From Urechis unicinctus (lineage: Eukaryota > Annelida > Polychaeta > Xenopneusta > Urechidae), in the NCBI GenBank assembly GCA_034190875.2, contig CM067354.1, positions 48,360,401 through 48,424,400 of the forward strand: a stretch of 64,000 bases of DNA, written 5' to 3'. Each line of letters begins with the position of its first letter. Position 1 is the stretch's first letter. Positions 1 to 9,767 of the stretch are shown here, one piece after another. The notes beneath the pieces were generated by a model that saw only the letters and a program-made list of their open reading frames with translations, was not told the origin of the DNA and ran no database searches. The translations under genes and the position numbers were made by a program.

Positions 1-123
1 TTCAATGAATCCCCTCCAATTCGTCACTACCTATGGATCCCCTCCAACTCGTCACTTCCAATGGATCCCCTTCAACTCGTCACTTCCAATGGATCCCCTC
101 CAACCCGTCACTTTCAATGGATC
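1..123. repeat. 28-bp GGATCC minisatellite, left flank of Polinton 1
   Basis: Tandem units of about 28 bp built on GGATCCCCTCCAACTCGTCA followed by CTTCCAAT. The array continues on the far side of the element at 13,785 and recurs before and after Polinton 2 and at 58,144. The last bases before the element are TGGATC, which supply the target site. It contains no gene; open frames through it exist only because the unit lacks stops in some frames. Confidence 0.9.
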
Positions 124-199
124 AGTAGTATAGAGACTGGGGGTACGAGCACAGCTTCCAAAATGGACTCACATGAGCCATCGAACCGCTCGCATCTTC
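124..199 (+). repeat. Left terminal inverted repeat of Polinton 1 (truncated)
   Basis: Starts AGTAGTATAGAGACTGGGGG and pairs with the reverse complement of the right end near 13,784. Only the outer part survives. Around 192-200 it runs straight into polymerase coding sequence, whereas Polinton 2 keeps about 130 bp of terminal repeat and a small gene at this end. Confidence 0.85.
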
Positions 200-3100
200 C
201 CCAGAACCTTCTTGTTCACACTGCTGTAGAGGCTACGGGAGGGATGAAAGTTACTAGTGTCAAAGAGATGGGCATCTTCCTTCATGTCAGCATACACGTC
301 AGGCGTGCGTATCTCCATAAGCAGAGAATCCGTATCTGTGTACAGCAGGCCAAGGTTCTTGCCATATCTGGGCTTCATGGTATTGTAATAAAAGTCGTAT
401 ATCAGATGCTTGGAGAGGTCGAGTATACACATGCCCACATATACCGGGCGGTTCAGTACCAGGTGAGTCTTGTGCATGTGCAGAGCGGCCAAGTCATTAT
501 CAAACACCTGATGACGCGAGTAGGCAGGACTTGCGATAAGCCTACGCATTCTTTCTTCTTCCGTAGAGCGCACAATCTTGACATTGACCCGCCTGCTAAG
601 GTTCTCCATGGTCTTGCCAAACACAGAGTTGTTCATCAGCTTATACAGGTCCTTCTCAAAGTCGCTGGTGGCCACCTTATGCAGATCCGTATTCATCCGA
701 ATGTAAGGCTCCATCCAGGGGCTCTGGTCAAAGACAAGTGCACGATGGATCTTGGTAAGTCTCATCCCCAAAGTCAGATACAGCTTGAGGTTCCTGTAGT
801 GCACCACATACTTCTCCTTAGTCCGCAGGTTTGGCACCAGCTTTTCAACCTCACCCAAGGTGCCACCCAACTCGCCCAGGAGGTTCTTCTGATAGTTCGA
901 CAACCAGTCGTTCTCTACAAGAAGCCGCTCCGGAGCCAGCGGTTAGTCGTTGTGCTCGTCATGAAGTGCAGTAGGATACTCCAAGTCAACCTCAAGTATG
1001 TATCCAATCTCAGCATCATCTTGGTGGCCCTGTATCTGTAGATACTCCGGCCGAGCCACCCACTCAATACCCGCAGTTGGCAAAGGCTGACTCATAGCCC
1101 ACCCATACAAATTGTTAGCATCAAGGTACTGGATGTAGCTCGTTGGTTTATCCTGTCATCCACGAGCGGGTTATTGGCCTTAGTGTGGCGGCGCGACACC
1201 ATGCTTATACCACCAAGTAGACCTTTCTCAATGAACAGGTGCTTGTCATAGTCGGTGAGTAGCTCGAGTTCCATGCCTGTGCTCTTAAGCAAAGCATCCC
1301 ACGACAAGCCGGGGCTGGTATAGTAGTGAGCCGGATCCAAACCGTACTGCTTAAGACAGGTCTTGCGGAACACCTCAAATACATCAGCCCGGAGCAGTAC
1401 ATCTGTCGGCAGGTACAGGTCATGGTAGTCACCCATGTTCTTACACCCGAACACGCTCCAGACCTTCTGTGCGTGTACGTAGTCTTCAGCAGATATACCC
1501 TCCTCAGAGAGCTTGCTGTAGAACTCCTGGATTGGCGGCAGAGAGGAATCAAACTTATCCCAGCTGTCCATGAACTAATAGGGGGAGACTCCCTTACGCA
1601 ACAGCAACCGCCGCTTCATCTGGTCTGGCTCATATTCCGCCATCACAACAAAGGCATCTGGGTTGTTAGCAGACACCAGCTTATCAAGCGAGGCCAGGAG
1701 GAACTGTGCGCTGTCAATGAAGCGCAACTGTCCAAGCGGCAGGGAAATATATTTCTCCATATTGTTGGGGATACAGTTGATGTTACCTTCCACTTTGCTT
1801 ATACCCTGCATCAAGAGATGGGAGTCATAGCCCAGCAGGTTATGGAACACCACAGGGATGGGTGTTGTCTTGTCGAAGTTTCAGGTTACACATGTTATGG
1901 CCTGGCCCTCTGTACAAGTCTGTTATATGGCATTGATCGCGAACATAGTCACAGCCCAGTTTCTTCTTACACACGTGACAGTGGGTTGCAGCCTTATGTG
2001 CCCTTCATCCGCATAGGGACAGGCTTGGACAGAACTGCTTTGATCTTTTGCTCCTCCTGCTGCATAGCCTGTAAGAACTTCTCCACAGCATCGCTTCCTC
2101 TGTAAACCACAGGGGGTTCGCTCTTACCGTCACAACGAGCAACCACATAGCCGTAGCCGCATCCTTGGTGTTCCTGCGTTCTCTGTGTGTTGCTCTTACC
2201 AGGATTAAGCGCAGGACCCGGAAGCTTCACTGTGAACGCCTCAAAGTCAGCATAGATGACGTAGGGTGCAGCAAGCTGATTCTGCCAGTTCTGGAAGGAT
2301 AATATGTTCTTCCCTTCCTCAGGCATATCCACTCGCACAGCAGTTTGCTCTATCCCCATGCACTCAGGCTTATGCGCCAGGAGCAGACCCTCTGAGGTAT
2401 ATCCATGCAGACATAGCTCACAGAAGAACTTGCGCTCTTTATGTTTGGTCTGGTCATACAGCAAGCGGTTCAGGTCTTTGATTTGCGTGTAATGAAACTT
2501 GCCGTCCTTCTCAATCAACATTAGGTTTATACAAGTACCAGAGTGCTTACTGATGCGGTGTACAATAGTGGTCTTCCCATCCCAGCCAAAAAACATTTAA
2601 GGCTAGGTTAGCATGCTTTTCTATTTTCTCAACATGCGACACTGGTGTAGGATATCCAACACCTGCACCCTACATCAGATCCAACAGCCACTGAATGTTA
2701 TATTTTGATGGTCGCTGTGGGTTCTTGGCAACCGGGTGCAGAGCGGCTACAATAGCCCATAGAATGCAGAAGTCGTCCCAGTCCTTTACGTTTATGATGG
2801 CCTGCTTAGCCGCCAGCGCAGCCGGAAGTCGCAGGTAGGAGCCACCCTTCAACGGTTGGTAGTTGGCAATATCAATCCACAGAGTTGTGACCGCCTCAAA
2901 CTCCCAGCCAGAACCTTAGCTGGTCCACTTCTCCAACCGCTCTTGGATATTAACAGCACTCTGGTCCAGCGCAACGCCCACGTCCTCTGAGGAAAGAACC
3001 ACCTGCTGCTTATTACGCAACACAGGCTCAAAATACTCAGTGCTTTCATCATCGGCGTGCTTGGACAGTCTTACCTTAAGGGCAAACTGACACTTGATTC

Positions 3101-3541
3101 CACCTAGCTCTTCCAGCTCACCAGTCAAAACTTTATGCATCTTCCGACGCATGCCCTTTAAGAACATCATAAGGTCCGAGCTAAGGGAGTGAGACTCAGG
3201 AACGTTCATCACCCATCCACGCAAATAGTTTTTAACAGCCCACTTAGTCAAGAAGGCAAGACGCACTGTGAGGACTGGGGACTGGTTTGTGGGGACTGGT
3301 ATGCATGGGGCAGGGACAGGTCTGCATGGGGCAGGGACTGGTCTGCGTGGGGCAGCGGTGGGGACAGGTTGTGAGCCATCCCAGCCCTAAATCTAGCCAA
3401 CATCTCCTTGTATGTACGGTCATATTTATTACGCACTTGGAGTGGTTTGAGTGCAACCTTAGAGCGTGGATAAGGAGGCTTAAAACCGTGAATTGAAACA
3501 TAATCGTTTTGGGCTTCTTGTGCTCGCTGATTATGAGTCAT
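200..3541 (-). pseudogene. Protein-primed DNA polymerase B, copy 1 (broken, C-terminus deleted)
   Basis: Replicative polymerase of the element. Reading leftward from the ATG at 3,541: an N-terminal region with a proline-rich stretch; a Cys/His finger near 2,350-2,440; Exo I with 'YADFEAF' near 2,245; an HNH (endonuclease VII-like) remnant near 1,870-1,990; Exo II with 'HNLLGYDSHL' near 1,830; Exo III with 'DYHDLYLPTD' near 1,410; motif B 'LMNNSVFGKTMEN' near 630; and motif C 'YTDTDSL' near 330. The thumb is missing because the gene is cut at the terminal repeat. Lesions include a 2-nt loss near 3,370, stops at 2,917-2,919, 2,670-2,672, 1,575-1,577 and 943-945, an extra base in the A run near 2,590, and 14-, 8- and 7-bp losses near 1,997, 1,875 and 1,155. 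The stops at 2,670 and 943 are also present in copy 2. The start was chosen because copy 2 has a stop just upstream of the same ATG. Confidence 0.93.
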
Positions 3542-3564
3542 GTTTACTATACAGTTCCAGTAGT

Positions 3565-3942
3565 CTAAAAGGGATTTTTTTTTGATACACAAAAGACAAC
3601 AACTATACAGCGAGCAGACTTTGACCTTGCTGACAGCGCCACAGGATTGCTATTTTTATTCAGTGGGGAATCCCCGTTCAGTGGCTCCGGCTGCAGTCTG
3701 TTGTGAAGCAATTTTTTCTTTTGACGAAGACGACTGTGGTTGACTTTATCGAATCCACAATCCATACACAATCCTACCTTATTATTTTTTATAGCCTTCT
3801 GACAACCTGTACAAAGACGATTAACGACACCATGTTTTATCTTATATCTGTGTAAGTTACAAAACTCTTGCGTACAGGACCTGTTACAGGGGTCTTTCTT
3901 TCCAAGTAATATCCACGGGCACTTATTGTCAAATACTACCAT
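3565..3942 (-). CDS. Small zinc-ribbon protein, copy 1
   Basis: A 125-aa open frame with regularly spaced cysteines: 'NKCPWILLGKKDPC', then 'CTQEFCNLH', 'LCTGCQK' and 'LCMDCGF', followed by a basic tail. The pattern suggests two or more zinc-binding knuckles and a nucleic-acid or protein-binding role; the exact function is unknown. It lies between the polymerase start and the integrase end on the same strand, 19 bp from the integrase stop. In copy 2 the equivalent sequence is fused in frame to the integrase because the short gap is deleted. The last residues before the stop may be altered by decay. Confidence 0.6.
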   Translation of the reverse strand: MVVFDNKCPWILLGKKDPCNRSCTQEFCNLHRYKIKHGVVNRLCTGCQKAIKNNKVGLCMDCGFDKVNHSRLRQKKKLLHNRLQPEPLNGDSPLNKNSNPVALSARSKSARCIVVVFCVSKKNPF

Positions 3943-3960
3943 TGTTATATCTATAAAACT

Positions 3961-4860
3961 CTAATGTCTAATTGCTATTACCATCTGTGGTAACTGGGTA
4001 TCAGACGGCACCATATGCAGCTCCTCCTTTACAAAGCCACGGAGCGATACATCCAACAAATAGTAAAGTACGGGCTCACCAGATTTATTGACAGAGCGCC
4101 CAATCTGATAAACATTGAGTGACCACAAAGGGTCAGTGGCCCGCCTACGCTGGTCTTGCTCTGCCTCACCAGGCTGGTAGAGGTAGCAAACGCCAACAGC
4201 AGAGGGAAGTTTTTGCTCTTTGACAGCAAGCGGGCGCCCTGGTACGACAGCGGGCTTTTGTGCAACTCGTTTTGCCTTTATAGCATCTTTAGGTTTTTTT
4301 CCAGTCAAGCGTGTCACCTCATTATTTATCGCAGAGACTACAGCCTGCAGCCAAGAAACCCACTCGGTAGATCGTTTTCCAGTATCCTTTAACTCTACGG
4401 CATACTGGTGACCAAAGAGTTGCTCAGCCAGTGTTTGGTTAAAGCGTTCCACTATACCCTGGTCTCAATGGATATTTACACGGCCACGCCTGACAGATAC
4501 TCCATGTTTTACTAATAGCTGATTCACTGCTCCCATAAACACCTGTCCGGGGTTTGACTTGAAGTAGTTTAGGCCACCCCAGCGGTCCTCACTTGTATAT
4601 CCTCTCCAGTGCACCTGCGACCTCTTTAGTCTCTTTTGTAGTCTCAGCCACTTTGTAGCGCGAGGCCACATCAACCACTGTTAGGGCATACTTGTAAGTC
4701 CGGCGCTTTACAACGTCATGAGGAAGAAATAAGAGATCGGCTTGGTGAACCTCATTAGGGACAGGGACATCAAACTTTGGTCTGGAAATGTGTTTTGGCA
4801 CTGGCAGGTAGATTTAAAATATAGCTTGCTTTGTTAGCCACCCCCTGGCAACTTCAGTAA
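3961..4860 (-). pseudogene. DDE (retroviral-type) integrase, copy 1
   Basis: Integrase that would insert the element at its terminal repeats. The N-terminal part of the catalytic core (4,589-4,801) shows 'HQADLLFLPHDVV' with the first Asp and 'TVVDVASRYK'. The second catalytic block near 4,550 reads as Asn-Pro-Gly instead of the usual Asp. The third acidic residue lies in 'VERFNQTLAE' at 4,452. A C-terminal chromo-like segment (about 4,030-4,120) contains 'PLWSLNVYQIGR'. Lesions are stops at 4,589-4,591 and 4,465-4,467, both also in copy 2, a one-base insertion near 4,553 and a stop near 4,815. No HHCC zinc domain was seen, so the N-terminus is incomplete or its start is unclear. Confidence 0.9.
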
Positions 4861-4881
4861 ACGCCCGAGTCTCCAAACGAC

Positions 4882-5249
4882 CTACTTAGCAAGCCTGTAT
4901 GCAACCAGCCCAGTCGCAGCCATACCCAGTATAATGAACGCCACCTCACGCTCTTTTTGACCATCTGAGGGCTCGTAGAAGTCTGAAAGCTGCGGCTTAG
5001 AGCCCAGCGGGTCAACGGTTTTATTCGTAATCAGGGAGTACTCACGCATAGCCTCGTCCGCATCCCTAAAAGTATGCTCGGCATGTCTCTGGCGGCGCAG
5101 TTGCTCATTGATGAAGTCTGAACGTTCAGTTTTCTTCTTGGCCCATGCTGCTTGAGCAGATTGAAGCTGCTCTATTGCCATATCATGGCGTTTACGTTCC
5201 GCGTCCACTTGGCTGCTACGTAATTTAGAGAACAAAAAGTTGCTCCCAT
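4882..5249 (-). CDS. About 117-aa protein with C-terminal membrane anchor, copy 1
   Basis: No family recognised. The protein is charged and probably helical through its first two thirds (many Arg, Lys, Glu and Gln) and ends in one hydrophobic segment, 'VAFIILGMAATGLVAYRLAK', typical of a tail anchor. The stop is TAG at 4,882-4,884. The natural start is uncertain. The ATG at 5,247-5,249 overlaps the TAA of the preceding 79-aa gene (TAATG arrangement) but is one frame off, while the long open frame itself begins only with a TTG near 5,235. Both element copies show this mismatch, so it may be an inherited one-base loss. A minor virion or membrane role is only a guess from its position. Confidence 0.5.
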
Positions 5250-5488
5250 TACTTCAGTATATCAACTGGTAAGATTCCTTGTTTAATTAGCATATCCTTT
5301 GTGGCCATAGCTAGTGATACATCGGCAACAGCCATAGCCAGGTCGCATGGGGTGAAATCAAGACGTGGCACCCCACCACCCAGAGCCATCTTAGCAAGCT
5401 TAGCATAACCTATTGAAATACCGGAAACAACTGCACCGTGGTACAGTGCGTTGACGAGCATTTTTCCATCAGTAATTGGTGTTGTCAT
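5249..5488 (-). CDS. 79-aa small protein of the Polinton left block, copy 1
   Basis: Intact frame beginning 'MTTPITDGKMLVNALYHG' and rich in Ala, Gly, Met and Val, with moderately hydrophobic stretches. No known domain was recognised. Its start codon follows the TAA of the upstream 126-aa frame by 1 bp (AATAAGATG), and its own TAA overlaps an ATG of the next gene, so the three small genes are packed like an operon. Copy 2 has a nonsense change 11 codons before the end. Conservation of the rest between copies suggests it was a real gene of the ancestral element. Confidence 0.55.
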   Translation of the reverse strand: MTTPITDGKMLVNALYHGAVVSGISIGYAKLAKMALGGGVPRLDFTPCDLAMAVADVSLAMATKDMLIKQGILPVDILK

Positions 5489-5489
5489 C

Positions 5490-5869
5490 TTATTCCATAT
5501 AAAACGGATCCTTTAAATGAGCGTTCATAGGCTTTTGTACCACAACCTGTTTAGGGTGTGAGGCTACCATCTGGTGCCTGTAGCAATACAATGCGAATCC
5601 AAACACCCCGAAACCAAAGGCACAGCCCATCTTCCCCACGCCCACCTTTCCGGAGGCTTGCTCGTTGATATTGGCTCAACAGCTTCATCTCTAGCATCGG
5701 TAAGCACGGCCTTAGCCTCACGGAGTTCTCCCAGAAGCTTATTTTGATTGGCTTTTCGAGCTACAGCACCCTTTCGTCCTGCCGCAACCCTTTTAGCGTT
5801 TTTCGTAGTGGTCACTGACGTTATCACCCCTGGTACTGTCTCTCCTTGATTCGTGTTCGTTTCTTCCAT
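5490..5869 (-). pseudogene. Basic protein with one membrane segment, copy 1 (frameshifted)
   Basis: The N-terminus is Thr/Asn-rich, then basic ('NAKRVAAGRKGAVARKANQN'), then acidic/helical, then a hydrophobic segment starting 'WAVPLV'. Here a single A is missing from a run near 5,611, which sends the frame to an early stop at 5,564. In copy 2 the run is complete and the frame continues through the hydrophobic segment to a stop next to the 79-aa gene, which defines the true end at about 5,490. Copy 2 is instead interrupted by a stop where this copy has Trp. The function is unknown; the basic region could bind DNA (inference). Confidence 0.6.
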
Positions 5870-5889
5870 GTTTACTTACTAAATTTATT

Positions 5890-6130
5890 TGTCCAATTGA
5901 CAGCTCTTAGTAAGCACCTGTTATAGCGTAATTAAGCACCTGTTATAGCGTAGTTAAGAACATGCTATAGCGAAGTTAAACACACACTATAGCGAGGAAG
6001 TGTCTTCCTCTCCACTGGCCCCTATTGATTCGGTGCCTGTTTTTCCAAATTGACAGTGCTTAACTGTTGTTAAAGCCGTAGTTAATGGAGCTAATAAACA
6101 TGCCATAGCGATGATATAGCTCACAAGTGG
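5890..6130. promoter_or_regulatory. Iteron-like TATAGCG repeat cluster, copy 1
   Basis: Four near-identical 20-23 bp units carrying 'TATAGCG' lie in a row between 5,915 and 5,996 (two 'GCACCTGTTATAGCGTA', then weaker copies), with a further 'CATAGCGATG' near 6,105. Two 'AATTGACAG' motifs bracket the cluster near 5,895 and 6,048. It sits upstream of the small-gene/integrase/polymerase block and is kept in copy 2. Direct repeats of this kind could be a transcription-factor cluster or replication-related sites; nothing here decides which. Confidence 0.4.
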
Positions 6131-6468
6131 CAGTGCTTAGTGCGTGGCCAACAAACGGGTCAGTCTCGAGGTCTGTAATTAGCTTTACCTGAGTATAGCT
6201 GCAGCAATGATTGACCTAGAGTGCGCGTCATGCTAGCGCCTAGCCGAGTCTCGTATCTCACATACAGCTTTATGATCTCTTCATCAGACATTGATTCAAC
6301 CTGGTCAATTGTAAGGCGCTCCAAACTAAGGTACTGATGGGCCTGACCCCCGGCTATGACGGCAGCAAGCCTATCTCTCTTAGAAGACATATCTACACCG
6401 GGGGTGCAACTCACTAAGCTAGTCGTGTCCTGTTCAAGGAGTTTATCAATAATGATATCAGGATCCAT
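6060..6468 (-). pseudogene. Conserved small Polinton protein, copy 1 (frameshifted near 6,168)
   Basis: The first frame (6,160-6,468) begins 'MDPDIIIDKLLEQD' and contains 'SLERLTIDQVESMSDEEI' and 'RYETRLGASMTRTLGQ'. Just after this it stops, but an overlapping frame continues with 'TDPFVGHALSTATCELYH' to a TAA at 6,060-6,062. Both elements carry the same break, so it predates the duplication, unless the first frame alone is the gene. No domain was recognised. The gene lies immediately downstream of the ATPase and the 33-aa membrane peptide in the same direction. Confidence 0.5.
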
Positions 6469-6486
6469 GAATATACGTATACGCCT

Positions 6487-6588
6487 TCAAGCTTCAAAAT
6501 ACTGCACCGCTACCCAGATGAAGAAACCTAAATTGGTTACTGAGGCAGCGGCTGCTATCAAGGCCAATATCACTTCAATCGACGGCAT
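6487..6588 (-). CDS. 33-aa single-pass membrane microprotein, copy 1
   Basis: A short frame from the ATG at 6,588 to TGA at 6,487, beginning 'MPSIEVILALIAAAASVTNL' and ending '...AVQYFEA'. Nearly all of it could span a membrane. Its ATG lies inside the last codons of the packaging ATPase gene, and the next gene starts about 18 bp beyond its stop. In copy 2 (41,892-41,993) it is intact with one Ser-to-Leu change. Retention of an open frame in both copies, beside genes riddled with stops, is weak evidence because the target is short. The function is unknown. Confidence 0.45.
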   Translation of the reverse strand: MPSIEVILALIAAAASVTNLGFFIWVAVQYFEA

Positions 6589-7231
6589 ATGCAATAGGTT
6601 GATTAGTCTTCAGCAGCAGTTTTACGTGTTTGGTCTTTGCTAGTAGTTGGCGTACTGTGGCACGTTCCTCTTTTGTTGGAATTACATCATTTTCACGCAA
6701 GGCATCTTCAAACGAGTCACGGTCCTTGGTGTGAAAGAGCACCATCCAGCGAGTCTGCTCACGCAAGTTCTTCAGCACAGAGTTGTACTTTTTGGTGAGG
6801 ACCCAGACACTTTGCTGCGCATGGCTACCGCTAAAGGCCAGTTCGGATAACATGTCTTTCTTCTTGGTTAGGGCCTTTGTAGCTGAACAGTCATCAAAAA
6901 TGTAGAGGGTAGGTTCGCCCTTGAAGCAGTGGTAGAAAGCCCTCAGGTGGTCATGGAGCCGCTCCCCTGGATCAAGGACGTAGACCTCTGAATCATCCCA
7001 CACCCATGACCGCGTCTGATATGCCTCGTTGAAACGTATGGTAGGGCAGAGGATTACAATATGCTCGAAGGCACTGAAGAAGGTCCCTTCAAGTAGGTCA
7101 ATGATGAATGCTGTTTTCCCACATCCTGTCTGCCTACAAACAATTGCCGAACAGGGACCATATGGAAATGTAAACTCAGGTTTTGGTTTCATCAAAACCT
7201 TGTTAGTAGACTGCACTGACGAATCTGCCAT
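6575..7231 (-). CDS. Packaging ATPase (A32/FtsK-HerA type), copy 1, intact
   Basis: A 218-aa frame starting 'MADSSVQSTNKV' at 7,231. The Walker A region near residue 40 reads 'CRQTGCGKTAF' and the Walker B region near residue 110 'PTLYIFDDCSATK'. Arrangement and length fit the genome-packaging ATPases of Polintons and related DNA viruses, which would pump DNA into a capsid. The first glycine of the usual P-loop is replaced by Arg, so activity is uncertain. The start overlaps the end of the capsid-protein gene by about 29 bp, and its last codons contain the ATG of a 33-aa peptide. It is one of the few undisrupted genes of this element; copy 2 has lost the whole Walker A region. Confidence 0.88.
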   Translation of the reverse strand: MADSSVQSTNKVLMKPKPEFTFPYGPCSAIVCRQTGCGKTAFIIDLLEGTFFSAFEHIVILCPTIRFNEAYQTRSWVWDDSEVYVLDPGERLHDHLRAFYHCFKGEPTLYIFDDCSATKALTKKKDMLSELAFSGSHAQQSVWVLTKKYNSVLKNLREQTRWMVLFHTKDRDSFEDALRENDVIPTKEERATVRQLLAKTKHVKLLLKTNQPIAYAVD

Positions 7232-8462
7232 CTTTAATGTTAAGCTGTGCATCCATTACAATATACATATAAACGTTCAATGCGCCGGCCGCCTGTGATT
7301 TTTTTGTGATCTGAATGGTGATACCCTAAGACGCATCTCCACGGCCCTGCCACTACCGTGCAGCTGGTCGTCATCACTCGTCCTTAAGTCGAGCCACAGA
7401 GCATACTTATTGATTAGGTACTCTCCTAGCGAAACGTCCGACAATGCCAAGTCTTTTGCAGCTATTGCTACACTGCGGTCTCGTTTACTCGTTGCTGCAA
7501 AGGCCTTCTTCACCTCATCCCACTGCTGGTAGCCACGCATGCCCTGGGCAATGGTCACCTCAACTTTTGTAATCTTTGGATTGTAGAACGACTCTGTCTT
7601 CCTGGCGAATGAGGCATTGGCTGGGTCTTCAAAGAGCAGTAGGATGCCCTTCATGCTGCAAGCCAGCATTTTCAGGTTGATGTTCCACAGTGTATCTCTT
7701 TTATTGTATACAAGCTTCCTGTGACGAAGAACACTGTCATACAGAATCGAGAGCCGACCTGTGTACTGGGTGCGTATCATGCGGGCCAACTCTGTTTAGG
7801 TAACCATGTCATACTCCAGCGAGATGCCATCAATTTTATAGCTGGCATCGGTGTCGCCCGTTGCGTGAATAACAAGGTTGTAGTCGTTGAACGTGAGCTC
7901 GTATTCCAATCTGTCATTAAGCGCACTCTGGTAGAATGGCATGTGGCTCTCGAGGAGTTCAATGTCAAGCGGAACGCAGAACCTGTTACCATACACATCG
8001 GCTATGACCAGGTCCTCTTTCTCAGTCTCATCCTTGTCTCCTGTCCACATTCGTATCTTAGTTGTGTTTCTGACATCTGATGTGTCAATACCCTGGTACT
8101 GGAGGCCCTGTCTCTCCTGTGCAGTCTACCACAAGTCGTGGTAACAGTGATACGCATCGCTGTCATCAATAGACATGACCTCATTGCCAGAAATCTTGTT
8201 TGTCATTTTCTTGACCACGGCTTTGCACAATGCTGAGGTCACGATCAGTCGAGGTCAGCGTGATTGTAAAGGCCAGCTGTGCTGTCTCTGTAACAATGAC
8301 GTCGTCTGCGCCTAGATTGGGGAAGCGAACCAGCAGTTGTTGGTTCTGGTCAATAATGCTTGGATTGTTTGTAACGACTACAGACTGTTGCACGCCCTTT
8401 ACCCTGAGCGGTTCGCGTATCCGGCGCTGTGGGTTTAGTTTGCGTCCGTAAGTACTCGACAT
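7203..8462 (-). pseudogene. Probable jelly-roll major capsid protein, copy 1 (broken)
   Basis: About 419 codons in a broken frame, beginning 'MSSTYGRKLNPQRRIREP' at 8,462 and ending in 'MDAQLNIKDGRF' in another frame just inside the ATPase gene. Alternating beta-type segments such as 'RLEYELTFNDYN', 'LLVRFPNLGADDV' and 'SVGEYL/SLGEYL'-type blocks fit an all-beta capsid protein. The position, directly before the packaging ATPase, is that of capsid genes in Polinton-like elements. The capsid assignment is inference; the fold was not tested. Lesions are an 11-bp loss near 8,215, stops near 8,130 and 7,799, an in-frame loss of about 8 codons near 7,552 and a one-base loss near 7,340. Confidence 0.6.
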
Positions 8463-8502
8463 GTTGAATGCTTATTTACACTTATATCTTTAACACACAG
8501 AC
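8463..8502. promoter_or_regulatory. Candidate bidirectional promoter between capsid and coiled-coil genes
   Basis: Only 40 bp separate the capsid-gene ATG (minus strand) from the ATG of the plus-strand coiled-coil gene. The spacer is AT-rich and contains TATA-like 'CTTATATCTTTAA'. The equivalent spacer in copy 2, near 43,640-43,676, keeps this part. There is no direct evidence of initiation. Confidence 0.3.
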
Positions 8503-9767
8503 ATGGATTTTGATAACCAAACATTTGAATATGTGGATTTGGAAGAGATGGGAATTTTGAAGGGGAAAGGGATGAGTCCACGACTAGTCCACCACGGGCT
8601 ATTACTGAAATGCCTGCTGGGTTAACAGAAGATCAGGTGGGATCCAAAGAAGAAACAGAAGTCTTAGTTACGAGGTGGGAGAAGGCAGTGTATAAGCATG
8701 GGCTGTAGGCCAATCTGGAGTTTAAATCGTCTAAAGGAGGTGACCTTTGGGTTAGGTGGGGGCGAGAGTGGAAGCTTCTGACATGGAAGAGCAATCCCAA
8801 CAAATTCCTCTCTCCTAGGAGTATCCTAGATTACAGTCGTACACAGCTTGCTCGGGCTCTTGGAGTGACCCCTCAACTATCCACAAAGGCAGCAAAAGCC
8901 CTACAAGGCGTTGACCAAGCTGCTGATAAAGCGGAAGCTTCACTTCCTGAGACGTTAGAAATGAGCAGCCTCGAAGCCGTGACAGAGCAAGGTGGAAGTA
9001 GAAGAAACAAGCTTCATAGAGGGTGTTCATAACGCTATAGAAGACCTTGGCACACAAACAGACAACGAACTACCACTCAGAGATCTTAGGGGGCTAGACA
9101 AGGCTATGCAGACCCAGAGGGGTGAACTGGTCAACAACCTAGCTAAGATAACTGAGCTAGAAGGGGATATAAAACAGCAGAAAGCAAAAATGGCAAGCCT
9201 GGAGGAGGACGGGAGGGGGGATAGTCGAGCATGGAAATTTCAAGGCTGAAGGATCTACTTAGCGCCCGTATTGAGGCTGCCTCTGTAAACCAAAAAATGC
9301 TGCTGACCCAAATTAACTGCATCAGGGAAACAATCAACAGACTTCTTAACGAGGACACAACGCTAGCTGAGTGTGTACGCACCCTGTTCCGGGAGCAGGG
9401 CATAACAATCGCCTCCATCCTCACTGCGATTGGATTGGCAATCTCGACCCTGGTAGCTGCTTTGACGGGCGGAGGGAGCACTAGTGCAACCCTTGCACCA
9501 ACACCAACGCCAGCTCATAAGCCCGGTGTAAAGGAATGGATTAAAAAACAGCTGAACTACATGGCAAACGTCCTGAAGGGCCTAGCCGGTAAGGCACCAG
9601 CTGCCCTTCCAGGAATCATTGGCTGCATCGTATCATGGATGCTTAAGTCAGCTGCAAAGGTGGCTGGTTGGATGGCAGAACATGTATGGGCCGCAGCTAT
9701 GGCGGTTGGGGGAGTTATCCTCCTAATACTCCGTGACTTACTACTTAGCAAACCAAAGCACAGCTAA
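8503..9767 (+). pseudogene. Coiled-coil membrane protein of virion type, copy 1 (frameshifted)
   Basis: Pieces of one gene of about 410 codons. The N-terminal part is acidic. A middle region with heptad character follows (about 8,990-9,250 and 9,231-9,420, including 'TQRGELVNNLAKITELEGDI' and 'RIRETINRLLNEDTT'-like helix). Then comes a hydrophobic helix near 9,410-9,470, a Pro/Thr linker near 9,490-9,520 and two more hydrophobic stretches near 9,590-9,750. Frameshifts lie near 8,550 and 8,990, and another near 9,225-9,240 is shared with copy 2. The name of the family is unknown to me; domain order suggests a long coiled coil anchored in a membrane or capsid. Its tail overlaps the end of the convergent 435-aa gene by 27 bp. 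Confidence 0.6.

Noticed and set aside
61..1041. Plus-strand frames across the polymerase, for example 61-1,041, 1,326-2,105 and 35,949-36,464
   Set aside because: They are shadows of the minus-strand polymerase gene, whose motifs identify the real strand.
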